DNA from: Pythium myriotylum
Taxonomy: Eukaryota > Oomycota > Peronosporomycetes > Pythiales > Pythiaceae
Direction: 5' to 3'
Length of the DNA stretch: 64,000 nucleotides
NCBI GenBank assembly: GCA_023091665.1
Contig: JALJCQ010000013.1
Coordinates: 1,984,001-2,048,000 of the forward strand
Shown here: one piece after another, positions 52,301 through 62,639 of the stretch
How the letters are laid out: each line of letters opens with the position of its first letter
How positions within the stretch are numbered: position 1 is the first letter of the stretch
Program-made: the position numbers and the translations under genes
The notes under the pieces: model-generated
Database searches by the model: none
Seen by the model: only the letters and a program-made list of their open reading frames with translations
Told to the model about the DNA's origin: nothing

Positions 52301-52888
52301 ATTACCGGAGGCACCAAAGTGTGTCGATGACGAGGAGTGGTGGTGATGCGAGGATGACGATGTTCCGCCGCGATCCCGGTCACGGTCACGGTCGCGATCA
52401 CGGTCTCGATCCCGGTCTCGGTCACGATCTCGTTCTCGATCACGATCTCGTTCTCGATCTCGATCGCGGTCGCGATCACTGCGGCGGTCTCGCGAAGAAT
52501 CCCTTGGCGAACGACTACGTTGCGACGACGAACGTGTGTCCCGGTCTCGACTGTCGCGAGAGTGACGAGCGTCTCTAGAGGACGAGCTAGAGCCCGAGTC
52601 CCGATGGTGGTCTCGCGAAGATGCGTCTCGCTCGTTGCTCGAGTTGCGCCGCGAGAGGCCATGTGAGTCTCCAGCGCCACTACTGGATGACCGATGGTTG
52701 GATAAAGAGGAAGAAGCCGCGCCAGAGGTTGAAACACTGGTACCAGACGAGCCGGACGCATGACGGCTGCTTGATGAGGCGGAAGTAGAGCTGCTTCTTG
52801 GAGCCGTCCCATTGGATGTGGTGCTATCTCGCCTAGCAACAGCGGCAGGCGGCGCTGCGGCCGTGACTACGCTGTCGCTGCGGTCCAT
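46337..52888 (-). CDS. MED12: Mediator kinase-module subunit MED12
   Basis: MED12 activates CDK8 and links the kinase module to Mediator. Exons (minus): 52888-52175, 52085-50795, 50729-48166, 48097-46337; the product has 2,109 residues. The first 220 residues are a low-complexity Ser/Arg/Asp region with an RD/RE repeat. The Med12 signature starts after the first intron (DKLGPPGVFPTN), and CPLLDFVVRYRPGFAEATW plus WFIRINVIYVELNE correspond to the conserved region before the helical middle. The body is a long helical repeat protein, as in the family. Internal Ser/Arg patches (SSRKRQITGD, SKRRKTEH) look like nuclear signals. All introns are in phase (66-89 nt). Assignment is by the N-terminal domain; the C-terminal part is weakly conserved. 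Confidence 0.85.
52371..52476 (-). repeat. Arg-Asp/Arg-Glu coding microsatellite in MED12
   Basis: A degenerate hexanucleotide repeat (CGNGAY units on the minus strand) encodes roughly 17 alternating Arg-Asp or Arg-Glu dipeptides in the MED12 N-terminus. Units vary at third codon positions (CGGTCG, CGATCT, CGTTCT on the plus strand), so the repeat is not a fresh expansion. It looks like selection for the RD pattern. Confidence 0.8.
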
Positions 52889-53288
52889 CCGGCCGGAACT
52901 GCGTGGCGAGAAAGGGTGGTGAGACGGGATGTGGCTCACGGTGACCTGGGCGTTCCGCTGGGTTCCGCGCGGCCGTCTCGAACGGGATGAACACGCGCCT
53001 CGCCAGAAGCGGAGTCCGTTCTCTCTCGCAGGCGAGCGTCGGAGTCGCGCGGGCCGCTGGCTACTGCGAAGGGCGCGCGCGGAGAGCGAGTCGAGGCCGA
53101 GTTGATGCGAGGTCCCTGCCAAGCGCTTCCGCCATGCAACAAGCCGAACCGAAAAAGCTCAACCCCGCCCTCACAGGCGAAACACCCAAACCTCCAAAAG
53201 CCCAAAAACACAGGGAGGGGGTACTAATGACCGAGGCCCCGTCGGGAATGACGGTCTGCTGAAGCCACTTCCTGCTGCGAGGACGAGG

Positions 53289-53316
53289 ACGAGCTGATCA
53301 TGCGTGATCAGCTCGT
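53289..53316. promoter_or_regulatory. Perfect 12-bp hairpin just upstream of the K+ channel gene
   Basis: ACGAGCTGATCA, loop TGCG, then the exact reverse complement. It ends 21 nt before the channel start codon (53338), so it probably lies in the 5' leader, where it could hinder scanning, or it is a palindromic binding site for a dimeric factor. The TGATCA repeats on both arms. The surrounding 52889-53337 separates it from the divergent MED12 start and holds no supported gene. Confidence 0.8.
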
Positions 53317-53337
53317 AATTCTGCATTCGTAGACGAG

Positions 53338-54970
53338 ATGACCAGTGAGCGAGAGACTTTGCTGCCGAACCAACACGTCTGGGAGAGCACAGCACCCGGC
53401 GTGGGTCGCGTTGACCAAGGTGTCGGCAACTTCGACGAAGGCAGGCCTCTCCGTCGAGACGTCTGGACGATTCTGCGATACCGTGCTTCGATTCCCCACA
53501 GATCGTGCCTGCAGCGGACTTCCTACACAGTCGAAGTCTGTGTGTTGATACTGATCTTGTTGAACGTGCTGCTGGCCATGCGCGAATCAGCGCTCATAGC
53601 TTATTCCCCTGAGTCGTGTGAGGAAGAACAACGCTCCTTAGTTGACCCGGAAGCTTCACTTCTTACGTTGCTGGGGATCTTACGCTTGTTCTGAGCAGAT
53701 GTACATGCGGAATGGTATGACACGTTCCTGTATTTTTCCACGGCGATTTTCACTGTGGAATACCTCCTCCGACTCTGGTCTTGCGTCGAGGATGCGCGCT
53801 TCGAGAATCCAATCATCGGACGGTAGGAAGCGGCTCTTGTTTTCAGTATCTTCTCTTGGGGTTTCTATTAAATACTTTGTGCGCCACAGAATCACATGGA
53901 TGCTCCGACCGATGTCGGCCATTGACTTGGCCGTGCTCGTCCCCTTTTATCTCGAGATCTTCTTCGAGCATGAGTGAGAACTTCACCCAAGATGTCAGTT
54001 TCTGTGCAACTCTTTGTTACACACTGTTGATCATCGCGCAGGGTGACGTCGGCTGTGCGAGGCGTCGTGACGATACGCGGTCTTCGTCTTCTCCGGATTA
54101 TGTCCTTCCTTCGACTGGAACGATCGTACAACGCTCTGAAAAACCTTCGCGAGCTGTTTGCACAAAAGAAGGAAGAGCTGTGGGTTGTATCCTATCTCAC
54201 AGGAGTCATTGTCATCACTGGCTCGACGACAATGTAAGTTCAGCATCCGTGGGTGGTATTTGTGACTGAGATACCACTGCCACTCTGCAGATTCTTTCTC
54301 GAGAATCCAGCTCAACCGGAAGTATTCTCAAGTCTAGGGGTTTGCATGTGGTGGTCAATCGAGACGATCACATCCCTAGGCTACGGCGATATAGTACCAA
54401 TCTCAGGAGCGGGGCGATTTTTCTCAAGTATCCTTGCTTTGTGGGGAATCATCCTGTTTACTATTCCTGGGGCTATACTCTCCAGTGGATACGTAGAAGT
54501 GATGCTCCAGGAACAAGCACAAACGAGTCAGGCACGTTTCCAGGAAGAATTCCGACGCACGTTATCGCGGGAGCTGCTAGTGGTGAACTCCAACGGGTTC
54601 AGACACGGTGCGCAGTTTATTACGCGAGTCTGTGGTTATTCTCTCACATGTGGTGTGCAGGTGTTCTTGATCTGAACGGAGAAAACACTCTCGGCTCAGT
54701 CTCTCCAGGTGAACCAGGTCTAACAGCCCAGAAGGAGCTTTCAGTGCTCCAGAAACAGGTCGGAGTACTCATTGACTTCCAGGTAAGTCATGTCAATCCA
54801 TTTGAATTTCCCGGTATGACGAAATAGCTGTGCAGCGAGAGATGCAGCTTCAGCTTCTAGCTCAAAAACACAAGCTTGAGGCAATTCATTCTCTTCTTCA
54901 ACACTCCCCGCGCAACTCCAGACCAATGGAGATGCCTCCATTCAGCGCTATTGTTCCACCCAAGTTGTGA
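53338..54970 (+). CDS. Voltage-gated potassium channel, six-span type
   Basis: Seven exons (53338-53617, 53699-53822, 53890-53973, 54042-54233, 54291-54607, 54661-54782, 54836-54970) give 417 residues. The spans are in order: S1 (VEVCVLILILLNVLLAM), S2 (FLYFSTAIFTVEYLLRLW), S3 (MSAIDLAVLVPFYLEIFF) and an Arg-rich S4 (TIRGLRLLRIMSFLRLER). S5 (VVSYLTGVIVITGSTT), a pore with SIETITSLGYGDIVP and S6 (FFSSILALWGIILFTIPGAIL) complete the channel. GYGD gives K+ selectivity. The cytosolic tail has a short coiled coil (ELSVLQKQVGVLIDFQREMQ in two parts) and no cyclic-nucleotide domain. There is no T1 domain; the N-terminus is only about 60 residues. Introns are 53-81 nt. Confidence 0.92.
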
Positions 54971-55062
54971 TTGAGTTCGTTCAGAAATAGTACTTTAGCT
55001 GTCACTATATCGAGAGTGTCAAATATGAACCAAATTCCGCGCCTCTTCTTTTGAAAACCACA

Positions 55063-57125
55063 ATGGCGATGGAGTCGGGAGTCGCCCCGCGTGTGAGCCT
55101 ACGCGCTATACTGCGCGTCAAGGCTGTGGAGTCGTTCTTGCGCAACTTCCATGTAGAGAGAGAGAGGCTCCAGGAGCTGCTGGAGATAATATTGAGCTAC
55201 GGCATATGCTGCGCATCACGTAACTTTCAGCTCAAAGGGATCACAGTGGATGAGCTGCGTTCAGCCACTAGTAAGCGCTTGCATCTCAGAGTCCATGGGT
55301 TTGCATCCTAACGCCTTCCCATGCTTAGATTTCGATCAAATCAAGAACCATGACGTTTTTGTGCGCAATTCCACCAAGCCCCGGCGGGTGCTGACTCCCG
55401 AACCTCCAGGCCCACACCAGGTCTTCTCAAAGCCACCGCAGGATTGGCGTGTGGGAGATGAGGTACCCAATATTCTAAGCGCTAATGAGGGCGATCAATC
55501 CAATTTTCACACCAGCCAGTACGAGCCACCGCAGCCAGACGTGTACTTCCTGCCAAATGAAGTCCACAAAGGTTAGTGCGGATTGTTGGGAACAGACACA
55601 TCTTGCTCTGACAAATCTATCGCATCATTCAGATAGTCTCGATGAGATAGACTTCTACTATGGGGTGTTGGGGAAGGCTTTTGTTGACATGGCTTGGTCA
55701 GTCTACTCATCGCGAGGTTCGATGAACTTGGACCCGCAACATCTTCACAACCTCGTGACTCGAGTTGATCAGCGAAAGCGGCTTGACCTGATTCAACCTA
55801 CTAACTTCCCAGTATGCAGCTTTGTTGAGTTCTTGAACTTTTACGTCAGGTCAAGCATAAAGAAGCCATCGACTTTTCCTATTGAAAGTGCTGAAAATTG
55901 TCGGCCCGTTGATGTGTGTGACTCGGACAATCAACCCAAGGAATCGAAGCCTGCAGAAAGTGCGCGTTCATCTTCACGATGTTCTGTATCACTTGCAGAG
56001 CCCGGGGTGCGTGTTCTGGAACCAAAACGGGGAACAAGAGTGATTTCTTCTGCTACTCGCTCGAAATCTCCGATTGTGCCGAAGTCGTTGCGACACGTGC
56101 ACTCCAAGATCGGACCCGACTTGCAGGCGAAGAAAGGAAAGATACTTCGCATACAGAAGACACAGGCACAGATAATGAAAGAAAGCCTGGCACGCACTCG
56201 ACTTGCAGAATACTCGGCAAAGGAATCTTTGGTTCCTACTGTATCCTCGAGGCAACCAGCTATCGAAAAGCGAATGCCTCTCGACAAAATCACTCCTGGT
56301 AATTCCTTCCGTTGGTTATCTTTTGAGTCCAAACTATTGACGGTATAATAGGTGCAGCCGCTTTGGAGATTGTGGAAGAATTTGTAATGTCCCCGCTTAT
56401 GGACAAGTTTAGCTGTGATGCTGAGACCAATGCACAGCAGCAAACTAATGCTGACAGGTGAGTGCAACCTATCAACCGCCTCTCTGACATGACACCAACA
56501 GAAAATGCGAATAGTACATACAGGGCAGACTCTCTTAAGGAAGAGCTTTATGGAATAGCTTCGCGCGATAGCTCCTTCATCGGCTGCGCTGTATCAGTCA
56601 ACAGACCAGGACAAAGAAAGCGAAACTCAACTTCGACTAGAGGCAAGGTGGTCGCTGTCTTCTCTCATACCCAATACTAATTGCTCTCGTACATTTTCAG
56701 ACTACAGCGGATGGCTTGGTGACTTCGGAGCTCAGCATACAAAGACAATCCAGCCATTTTGGGCATCAGATGTAGCAAGCGACAGGGACTCGTTGGAATC
56801 TGGGGAGAGAGGTGAAGACGGAGCTCAAAAGTCCAAGAGGGTATATAGCAGTACGTCGCCTTAAGCTCGTGTGTTTATGAATCCGTAACATACTGTGCTT
56901 CGGACTAGGCCACAATGATCGCTACGCTTGGAAATTTGAGACGTGAGTAAACGGTATGAGGGGATCATGCGCGCAGTACTAAACAACTTCATGCATGCTA
57001 AAGCCAAGAATACTCTGCCTCTAACCGACCTCGAAGCAAAAGCGCGACTCGAAGCTTCCTCGAACCCTGTAGTGAGTCGAGCAACGATGCCGATTTTTCA
57101 TCGGACGGGGGCTGGAGTGGGATGA
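55063..57125 (+). CDS. Unrecognised multi-exon protein, 3' end unresolved
   Basis: Five exons join in phase: 55063-55270, 55329-55571, 55633-56298, 56352-56457, 56524-56647. They start MAMESGVAPRVSLRAIL and include a helical N-terminus (FHVERERLQELLEIILSY), a Pro-rich part (EPPGPHQVFSKPPQDW) and a charged segment FYYGVLGKAFVDMAWSVYSS. A basic stretch follows (KIGPDLQAKKGKILRIQKTQ). Beyond 56647, frames containing WLGDFGAQHTKTIQPFW, DRYAWKFE and PLTDLEAKARLEASS look coding up to a stop near 57125, but I could not link their phases. No known family; possibly a cytoskeletal or regulatory scaffold. Confidence 0.55.
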
Positions 57126-57239
57126 AAAGTGAGCGATCGGATTCAGTGTACCGATGGCTCAAGACAGCAGTGCAATAGGCACTAGGAATAACCGTTGACA
57201 AAGCTGCAGTAAGTAAGGTTACTTGCCTAATCCTTCGTG

Positions 57240-59195
57240 TCATTCAGTCTGAACTACCTTCTTTCTTAAAGCAACGGCAACATTAACCGCGGCGTACGCA
57301 CTATAGTGGACGAGTAGAACCTTCCCATACCAGGTTGGACACCTGAAATTGTACCATCGGAAGACCCAGTATGAGGAGACGAGAGATATGAAAAGAAACC
57401 CCAACGATATCCATGCGTGGACATCAAATCCCATGAGCTGGTCTTCACCTCGAAAAAATGCCAGCAACATTGGGATGCCGACGCCGAGGAGTATGTTGAA
57501 CACTGGGCCACCATAACACCCTGCAATAGCCATCTCTGGAAACCCTGCTCGGGCAACTGAAACGTTGGTGATGAGATCACCCACGGAGTTCCCCCACGAT
57601 AGCACTGTCAGTCCCAAGAGGCTGTTGCTTGCATGTGTAATTGTCCCAACTGCGACCAAAAGAGCCACCAGTTCACTTGCGACGGTGTAAATCCAGCAGA
57701 CACAGGCGACAAAAGCAATCAACAAGAACAGTAAGCAATACGTGAGAGATTCCGGCGGCCTGGATCGATGGGTCGTATACGACACGCCAATTGCGGCGGT
57801 CGATCCGAGAGCTAGCAGCACGAGCCACAAAGGAGTATCACTTGGTTCGATTGTGGCTTCATAGAATCCAGTCGCCCACAAAAGCAGCTGCGGAACTGAG
57901 ATTAAGCTGATCGCAGCGACGGTCCGCGACCAAGTGTCTGGATCGAGGAGAGGCACAGTAATGTCCCGGATGGTAATCAACAGAATGTTGGGAAGACTGA
58001 GCACTTTTACAAGCCAACTCTCAGAACCACCGCGAAGCTGAACGATTCGCCGCTTTAACCGCCAACGCCAACGAACATGCCGCCAATACGCACTGTCAAT
58101 GATTCGTGCTCCGTTCGAAAACGTAGCTCGACGTGCTGAAAAGGCTAGATCCTCGGAATCTTCATGTCTGTCTTCGTCGGCGATCAAAGGCGATGAGAGG
58201 GATGAATCATCTGTAAAATCTTGAAAATGGTCTTCAACGACATCGCTTGTAAAATAGGGGGATTTTCTCCGCGGAGATCCAAGCTCTTGACCGAGAGGAG
58301 ATCCTGGACAGCCTCCCGTCTTGGTCACAAACGCGTACTCTTGTAGTTTTTCTCCGTGACCACGCGGTGAGAGAGCAAGCCAGAAAGCCGAGAGAACACC
58401 TCTTAAACTTGAGTCGTCACTGCCAGCCTTAATGTCGTGGGAGACGTGGCGACGAATCTTCGTCAGGCATACTGGTAGAACAACACTGGTTACATAAACA
58501 ATGTACGCCAAAATAAAGAGTAACTGTGACAGGTCAGGCTCCAAGTCTTCCTTCGAGGAGGATGAGCGAGCACCGAGAACGAGGAGCAATATGAGCGATC
58601 CGATCAATGCCAAAACGTCACGAGAGAAGGCCCATTGCTGAACGTCAACAACACTAGCAACTGCAACGCAGCCGACAACAACCGTGGAAACAAATATAGA
58701 GCCTCCAAGGAGCTCATTGATTCCAGCTTCTTCCACATCAGAGGAGTACGCAGCAATCGCTGAAAAGACATCAGGGGCTCCGTTCCCAAACGCCAAGAAT
58801 GTCACTCCTGCTACATCATAGGGAACATGGAGCTTGAAGCCACTAGAGTCAGCATATGCGTTCGCTGATCGAAGAGACTCCCTGCGAGCTCACCTTTTCG
58901 CTAATGCTCGCGAGCGTCGGAGAAAAGTACCCATCAGCAGTGCTCCCAACTATCGCACAGCAAGGAAAAAAGCGTCAGTGCAGCTCTGAGGAGAGAGAGT
59001 GAAGATGACACATGACTCACGAAAGAAGAAAAGAAGACAGAGCCACGCAGTCAAAGCAGCGAACGATACAAGCGGCGCCCCGGCGAAGAAGCAATAGTGG
59101 ATGTGGAGGTAATCGATCCCTAGCGGTCCCAGCGTAACGTTGCGCGCGTCCGCCGAGCTCTCGCAGTCGAACGCCAGCGACGCTGCCATCGTCAT
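57240..59195 (-). CDS. Sodium(lithium)/calcium or cation/calcium exchanger, NCLX/CCX group
   Basis: Three exons (minus: 59195-59021, 58949-58894, 58832-57240) give 607 residues. The alpha-1 repeat is VTFLAFGNGAPDVFSA, preceded by DGYFSPTLASISEKLHVP across an intron. The alpha-2 repeat is LSWGNSVGDLITNVSVAR with GCYGGPVFNILLG. A long cytosolic loop with phosphorylatable Ser/Asp clusters separates two sets of about five to six spans. GNGAPD and GNSVGD, with two acidic ion ligands, are those of NCLX (SLC8B1) and plant CCX, not NCX or NCKX. Cellular location (mitochondrial, endosomal or plasma membrane) is not fixed by sequence. The ATG 59195 was chosen because the longer frame begins with TTG. 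Confidence 0.9.
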
Positions 59196-59468
59196 CACTG
59201 CTTCTTCACCCGACGGGCGTCTTTGGTTCAATGTGGTTTCTACCAGGTCACCTATCTGTTAGCAACCGAAGAGGGACTTGCAAAAAAATTAGTCGTTCAA
59301 GTCGACATGGCAAACTCGCGACAACACCCGAGCATCAGAGCATATCGTAGATCCAATGGAAATTGCTCCTTTCGCCTTGTTGTAGCTACAGTTTTGCTTC
59401 AAGACAGTATAGTCTTTACACATTTAAAGATACAGTGGTTGTGTCATAAATACTGGCTGCCGTGTTGA

Positions 59469-60404
59469 CTACAGACTCATGAGCAAGTCTTCTCCAATGG
59501 GCACTTGCGGTTGAATGGTTGGAACAAGAGGACCAATGTGGGCGACCGGGGACCCCACGCTAAATATTGCAGGGGCGAAGAACCCTTGAGAAACAGGCGT
59601 CACGTCAAACTGGTGGAAACAAGGAGGCGTCAGACTAGGCGTAGGCATCATGAACGCTAAGTTCGGTTGTAAGGCGTGCTGATGTATCAATGAGACTAGA
59701 AGCTTGTCAAAGAGATGCTGCGTCTGCTGAACTTCGCATTGCAACGCAGAAATCTGGAACCGTATGTCTGAGACTGTCTCCTGTTGTGGATCAGCATCCC
59801 CAACAGAAGAAATCCCAATTGCAATCGAGCAAGCAGTCTTCGACAGCCTAGTCCCGGGAACGCGCCGCTCAATCTTTGCTAGCTGCTCGACATTGCCTCG
59901 CAGAAAGTGTGGATGTCGAAACTCCATACACTTGATACCTAGCCTTTCGTGGTGTAAGCTCGCCTTGCGGAAACCGTGTAATGTGAGGTCGGTCACAAAC
60001 TTGCTCATGCTGTGGTGCTTGAAATAGTCGGGAAGCACTTCTCGTGAGAATCGATCGGTGTCAACAACGAAGAAACCCGTTCCGGTCGCGTTCCAGCAAA
60101 CCAGAGGTTTTGTGGATGAGTTAACCATGTAATAAGTCTTTTCCACAAACGTAATAGACTCCTCGGCTGATCTGCTGTCTCGGCTCACTCCTTGGTCAGG
60201 GGGAATTGACTTGACTTCCAGTCCAGTCAGAACGGCTTTGTTGACACTGATAGTATCATCAGGGGGTGAGACCTCTTCGTCGCTCTCGTGGAATAGCGAG
60301 AAGGCAAAGTCGTCGTCGACCTGAGCGCCAACTGTGAAGTCGCAGAGCTCATCCTCAGAGAGTTGAAGCGAGAGGTGAAGCGCCATTTCGAGTTCTGTTG
60401 CCAT
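59469..60404 (-). CDS. HSF-type DNA-binding transcription factor (copy B)
   Basis: This single exon encodes 311 residues. The winged-helix HSF domain (about 82-185) shows ITFVEKTYYMVN, WNATGTGFFVVDTDRFSREVLPDYFKHHS (read in parts), FVTDLTLHGFRKA and a final FRHPHFLRGN. In classical HSFs the recognition helix is F-x-RQLNxYGFxK; here the residues are TDLTLHG. A leucine-zipper-like coil follows (ISALQCEVQQTQHLFDKLL), then a Pro-rich tail that may activate transcription. The N-terminus is acidic. The upstream neighbour on the same strand is a paralogue (see 61171-61962), sharing MALH and DEL at the N-terminus. Confidence 0.88.
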   Translation of the reverse strand: MATELEMALHLSLQLSEDELCDFTVGAQVDDDFAFSLFHESDEEVSPPDDTISVNKAVLTGLEVKSIPPDQGVSRDSRSAEESITFVEKTYYMVNSSTKPLVCWNATGTGFFVVDTDRFSREVLPDYFKHHSMSKFVTDLTLHGFRKASLHHERLGIKCMEFRHPHFLRGNVEQLAKIERRVPGTRLSKTACSIAIGISSVGDADPQQETVSDIRFQISALQCEVQQTQHLFDKLLVSLIHQHALQPNLAFMMPTPSLTPPCFHQFDVTPVSQGFFAPAIFSVGSPVAHIGPLVPTIQPQVPIGEDLLMSL

Positions 60405-61170
60405 CCTCTTGACTCGGGCTGTGCAAGTTCACCAATGAGTGCTTGTACCAACAGCGCCATCGGATGGACACGAATGACAGTTACCCATGCGAGAAAAGTC
60501 GGACAACAGCAGACATCACGACAACCACACATAAGCAAGCAGTCTCCGCAACTAGCGACGCGGGCGGCTCATCCCCTTCGCGCACACCACAGTTCGTCCG
60601 GGCAAGCCACAAACCGATGGGTACACGTTTGAAATGGCTCGGGACACATTCTGTCTTTCGAGAGGGGGATGCTCAGTACAGTAGTACTGTACAGTGTTGC
60701 GCACTTGAGTTGTGAACCAAGAAGTCGACCATATCCAATGCCACGTCAACTCCATGTCGACCGGTTCACCCACGCATTTGGTGCTCCCAGAAGGCAGATG
60801 AGCCGACGGTCTCGTCTCTGGCGTCTCCACCACGCTCGTCCATGCGCGAATTTGACTTCATTTCACTCATGTTTGGGTTTGCCACCGTGGCGACGCGGTC
60901 ATCGCACCCAAGAATCCTTTCTCCACGTGAATTCAACGACTCTGCACGATTCTCGAAGATCACGTGGAGGTCTAGCTAGTAGGTGCGACCCTCGCCGCTG
61001 GTTGTGGGTTCGACGGCTGGAACTATTTCGAACCCACTGCCACCCTCACTCTGGGCCATCCACACAACAGCCACCTGCGCCCATCTTGCTCAGTTGCCAT
61101 AAGGTCGACGCAACATCCGAAGACCATACCGTACAGCAAAATAGAGTCGTAGCATCTCATGCTGCTGAAA
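60405..61170. other. Spacer between the two HSF genes
   Basis: These 766 nt hold the copy-B promoter and the 3' flank of copy A. An open plus-strand frame of 190 codons (60669-61241) has an Arg/His/Ser-rich composition with no domain, and I judge it spurious. No RNA gene or repeat was seen. Confidence 0.45.
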
Positions 61171-61962
61171 TTAACAGTACGAAACACATTGGATGTGTCC
61201 AGTTAAATTGCTACATGTGCCCGTCGGTGGTGGTGGGGTGACCAAGGGAACATGGGCTGAAAGCGTCCTCGTCGCCTGTAGAGACCACACTGGCACGGCG
61301 CTGGAAACGCGCGCGGTCATCGAAGCTAGCAGCTCCCCAAAGAGCTCCTGGGTTTGTCTCACTTCGCCTTGGAGTGCGTTGATCTGGTACTTGAGCTCGC
61401 CCACGGCTTCTTCGACGTCCATGTCCTCGTCTTCATCCTCGTTACTGGTCGTCAATATACCACTGGTTCGGGAGCGACGTGTAATGCTATCAAGCAACCT
61501 CGCATTCCCACGCTTGAAATTGGGGTGACAAAACTCATAGGAGGGAAATGGCCAGTTCCCTCCGTGAAAGCGCCTCATGGTGAAGCCGTGGAGCCTCAGC
61601 TCGGAAACAAATGCGATCCAGTTGTGGTTCTTGAAATATTCAGGGAGCACTTCGCGGGCAAAGGACTCCACGTTCAGAATCACGAATCCAGATCCCGAAG
61701 GATTCCAGCTCGCAATATCGTCGTCACACGAGTTCATCAAGTAAAAAGTCTTCTCTACGAAAGTAATTGTCTCGTTGGACGGTACTGGCAGCTTCCTCTT
61801 CTTGGACGGGCTCTTTACGTCTGCTTTCATCGAAGTAGCATAGCTGCCATTATCGGCTGTCCTTCGTGTCGATAGAGACTTGGTTTGTTCCTCCTCGACG
61901 ACATCTGCGACCCAATCGAGCAACTCATCCTGGATAGCATGCGAAGCATAGTGGAGCGCCAT
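61171..61962 (-). CDS. HSF-type DNA-binding transcription factor (copy A)
   Basis: The 263-residue model starts at ATG 61962 (MALHYASHAIQDELLDWV), which matches the N-terminus of copy B. An ORF reading from 62157 adds 65 Arg-rich residues not seen in the paralogue. The HSF domain has ITFVEKTFYLMN, WNPSGSGFVILN, FAREVLPEYFKNHN, FVSELRLHGFTMRRF and FCHPNFKRGN. A basic stretch (KSPSKKRKLPV) before the domain is a likely nuclear signal. An acidic segment (NEDEDEDMDVEE) leads into a heptad coil (LKYQINALQGEVRQTQELF). With copy B it forms a tandem pair on one strand. Confidence 0.88.
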   Translation of the reverse strand: MALHYASHAIQDELLDWVADVVEEEQTKSLSTRRTADNGSYATSMKADVKSPSKKRKLPVPSNETITFVEKTFYLMNSCDDDIASWNPSGSGFVILNVESFAREVLPEYFKNHNWIAFVSELRLHGFTMRRFHGGNWPFPSYEFCHPNFKRGNARLLDSITRRSRTSGILTTSNEDEDEDMDVEEAVGELKYQINALQGEVRQTQELFGELLASMTARVSSAVPVWSLQATRTLSAHVPLVTPPPPTGTCSNLTGHIQCVSYC

Positions 61963-62639
61963 TAGCCGGTGGGGTCGAAGTCGATGTCGAGTTGCCAAAA
62001 TGCCGCGAAATTGATTCTGGTTGACAAGAGAGCGTGGGCCAAGTGGCTTCCGAAAGCGGATTTCCCGGACAGGCGCAGCACGGAGGTGAGGTGCCATCAA
62101 TCGATCAGCCAGTACGAGCAACGCTCTGTCGCGACGCTTTCCATCCGTGCGGCGCATAGCAGGCAGCCTCTGAACCTACCGAAGTATCTCTTCGTTATCC
62201 GAATCTGTCGCTCTACTCACGATAGAACCTCGATGGACAGGCGGCGATAGGTCGGAAACCAGCAGGTAAATTCTGTAAGCCAGTCCGACAGTTGTACCTC
62301 AAGCTTGAAGAGCTGAGAGTGAACACAAGAACCACTCGCGAAGTGCCACTTCAACAACGCTTGGTTCTGTGACTCTATTAGCCTTCATCGCGCATAACAG
62401 TAACTTCAATTGTCATGTGTAAGCCGCAACCAGAAACTTGAAGTCATACCTTTTTGTCTGAGCTCGTCATACTGTCATCGTGAACCGGGCATATCGGTCG
62501 TATGCTCAATCCGCCACGCTCAAAGGTCAATTTGATGAGCGGTTAATGATCAAACCTCGTTCTGAACTCCAACCGATCGTCTGCGTGAGTGGCCCAAGTC
62601 GGAGTTCGGAGAGCCGACCTATCCCCATGCGCGGGCCTT
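61963..62639. other. Intergenic region upstream of HSF copy A
   Basis: No gene is supported in these 677 nt. They contain the promoter of copy A and the 3' flank of the channel gene. The 65-codon frame extension from 62157 could be a real N-terminus of copy A, but it lacks any conserved feature. Confidence 0.4.

Noticed and set aside
60669..61241. 190-codon plus-strand frame between the HSF genes
   Set aside because: Arg/His/Ser-rich low-information translation, no domain, and it overlaps the 3' end of HSF copy A in antisense.
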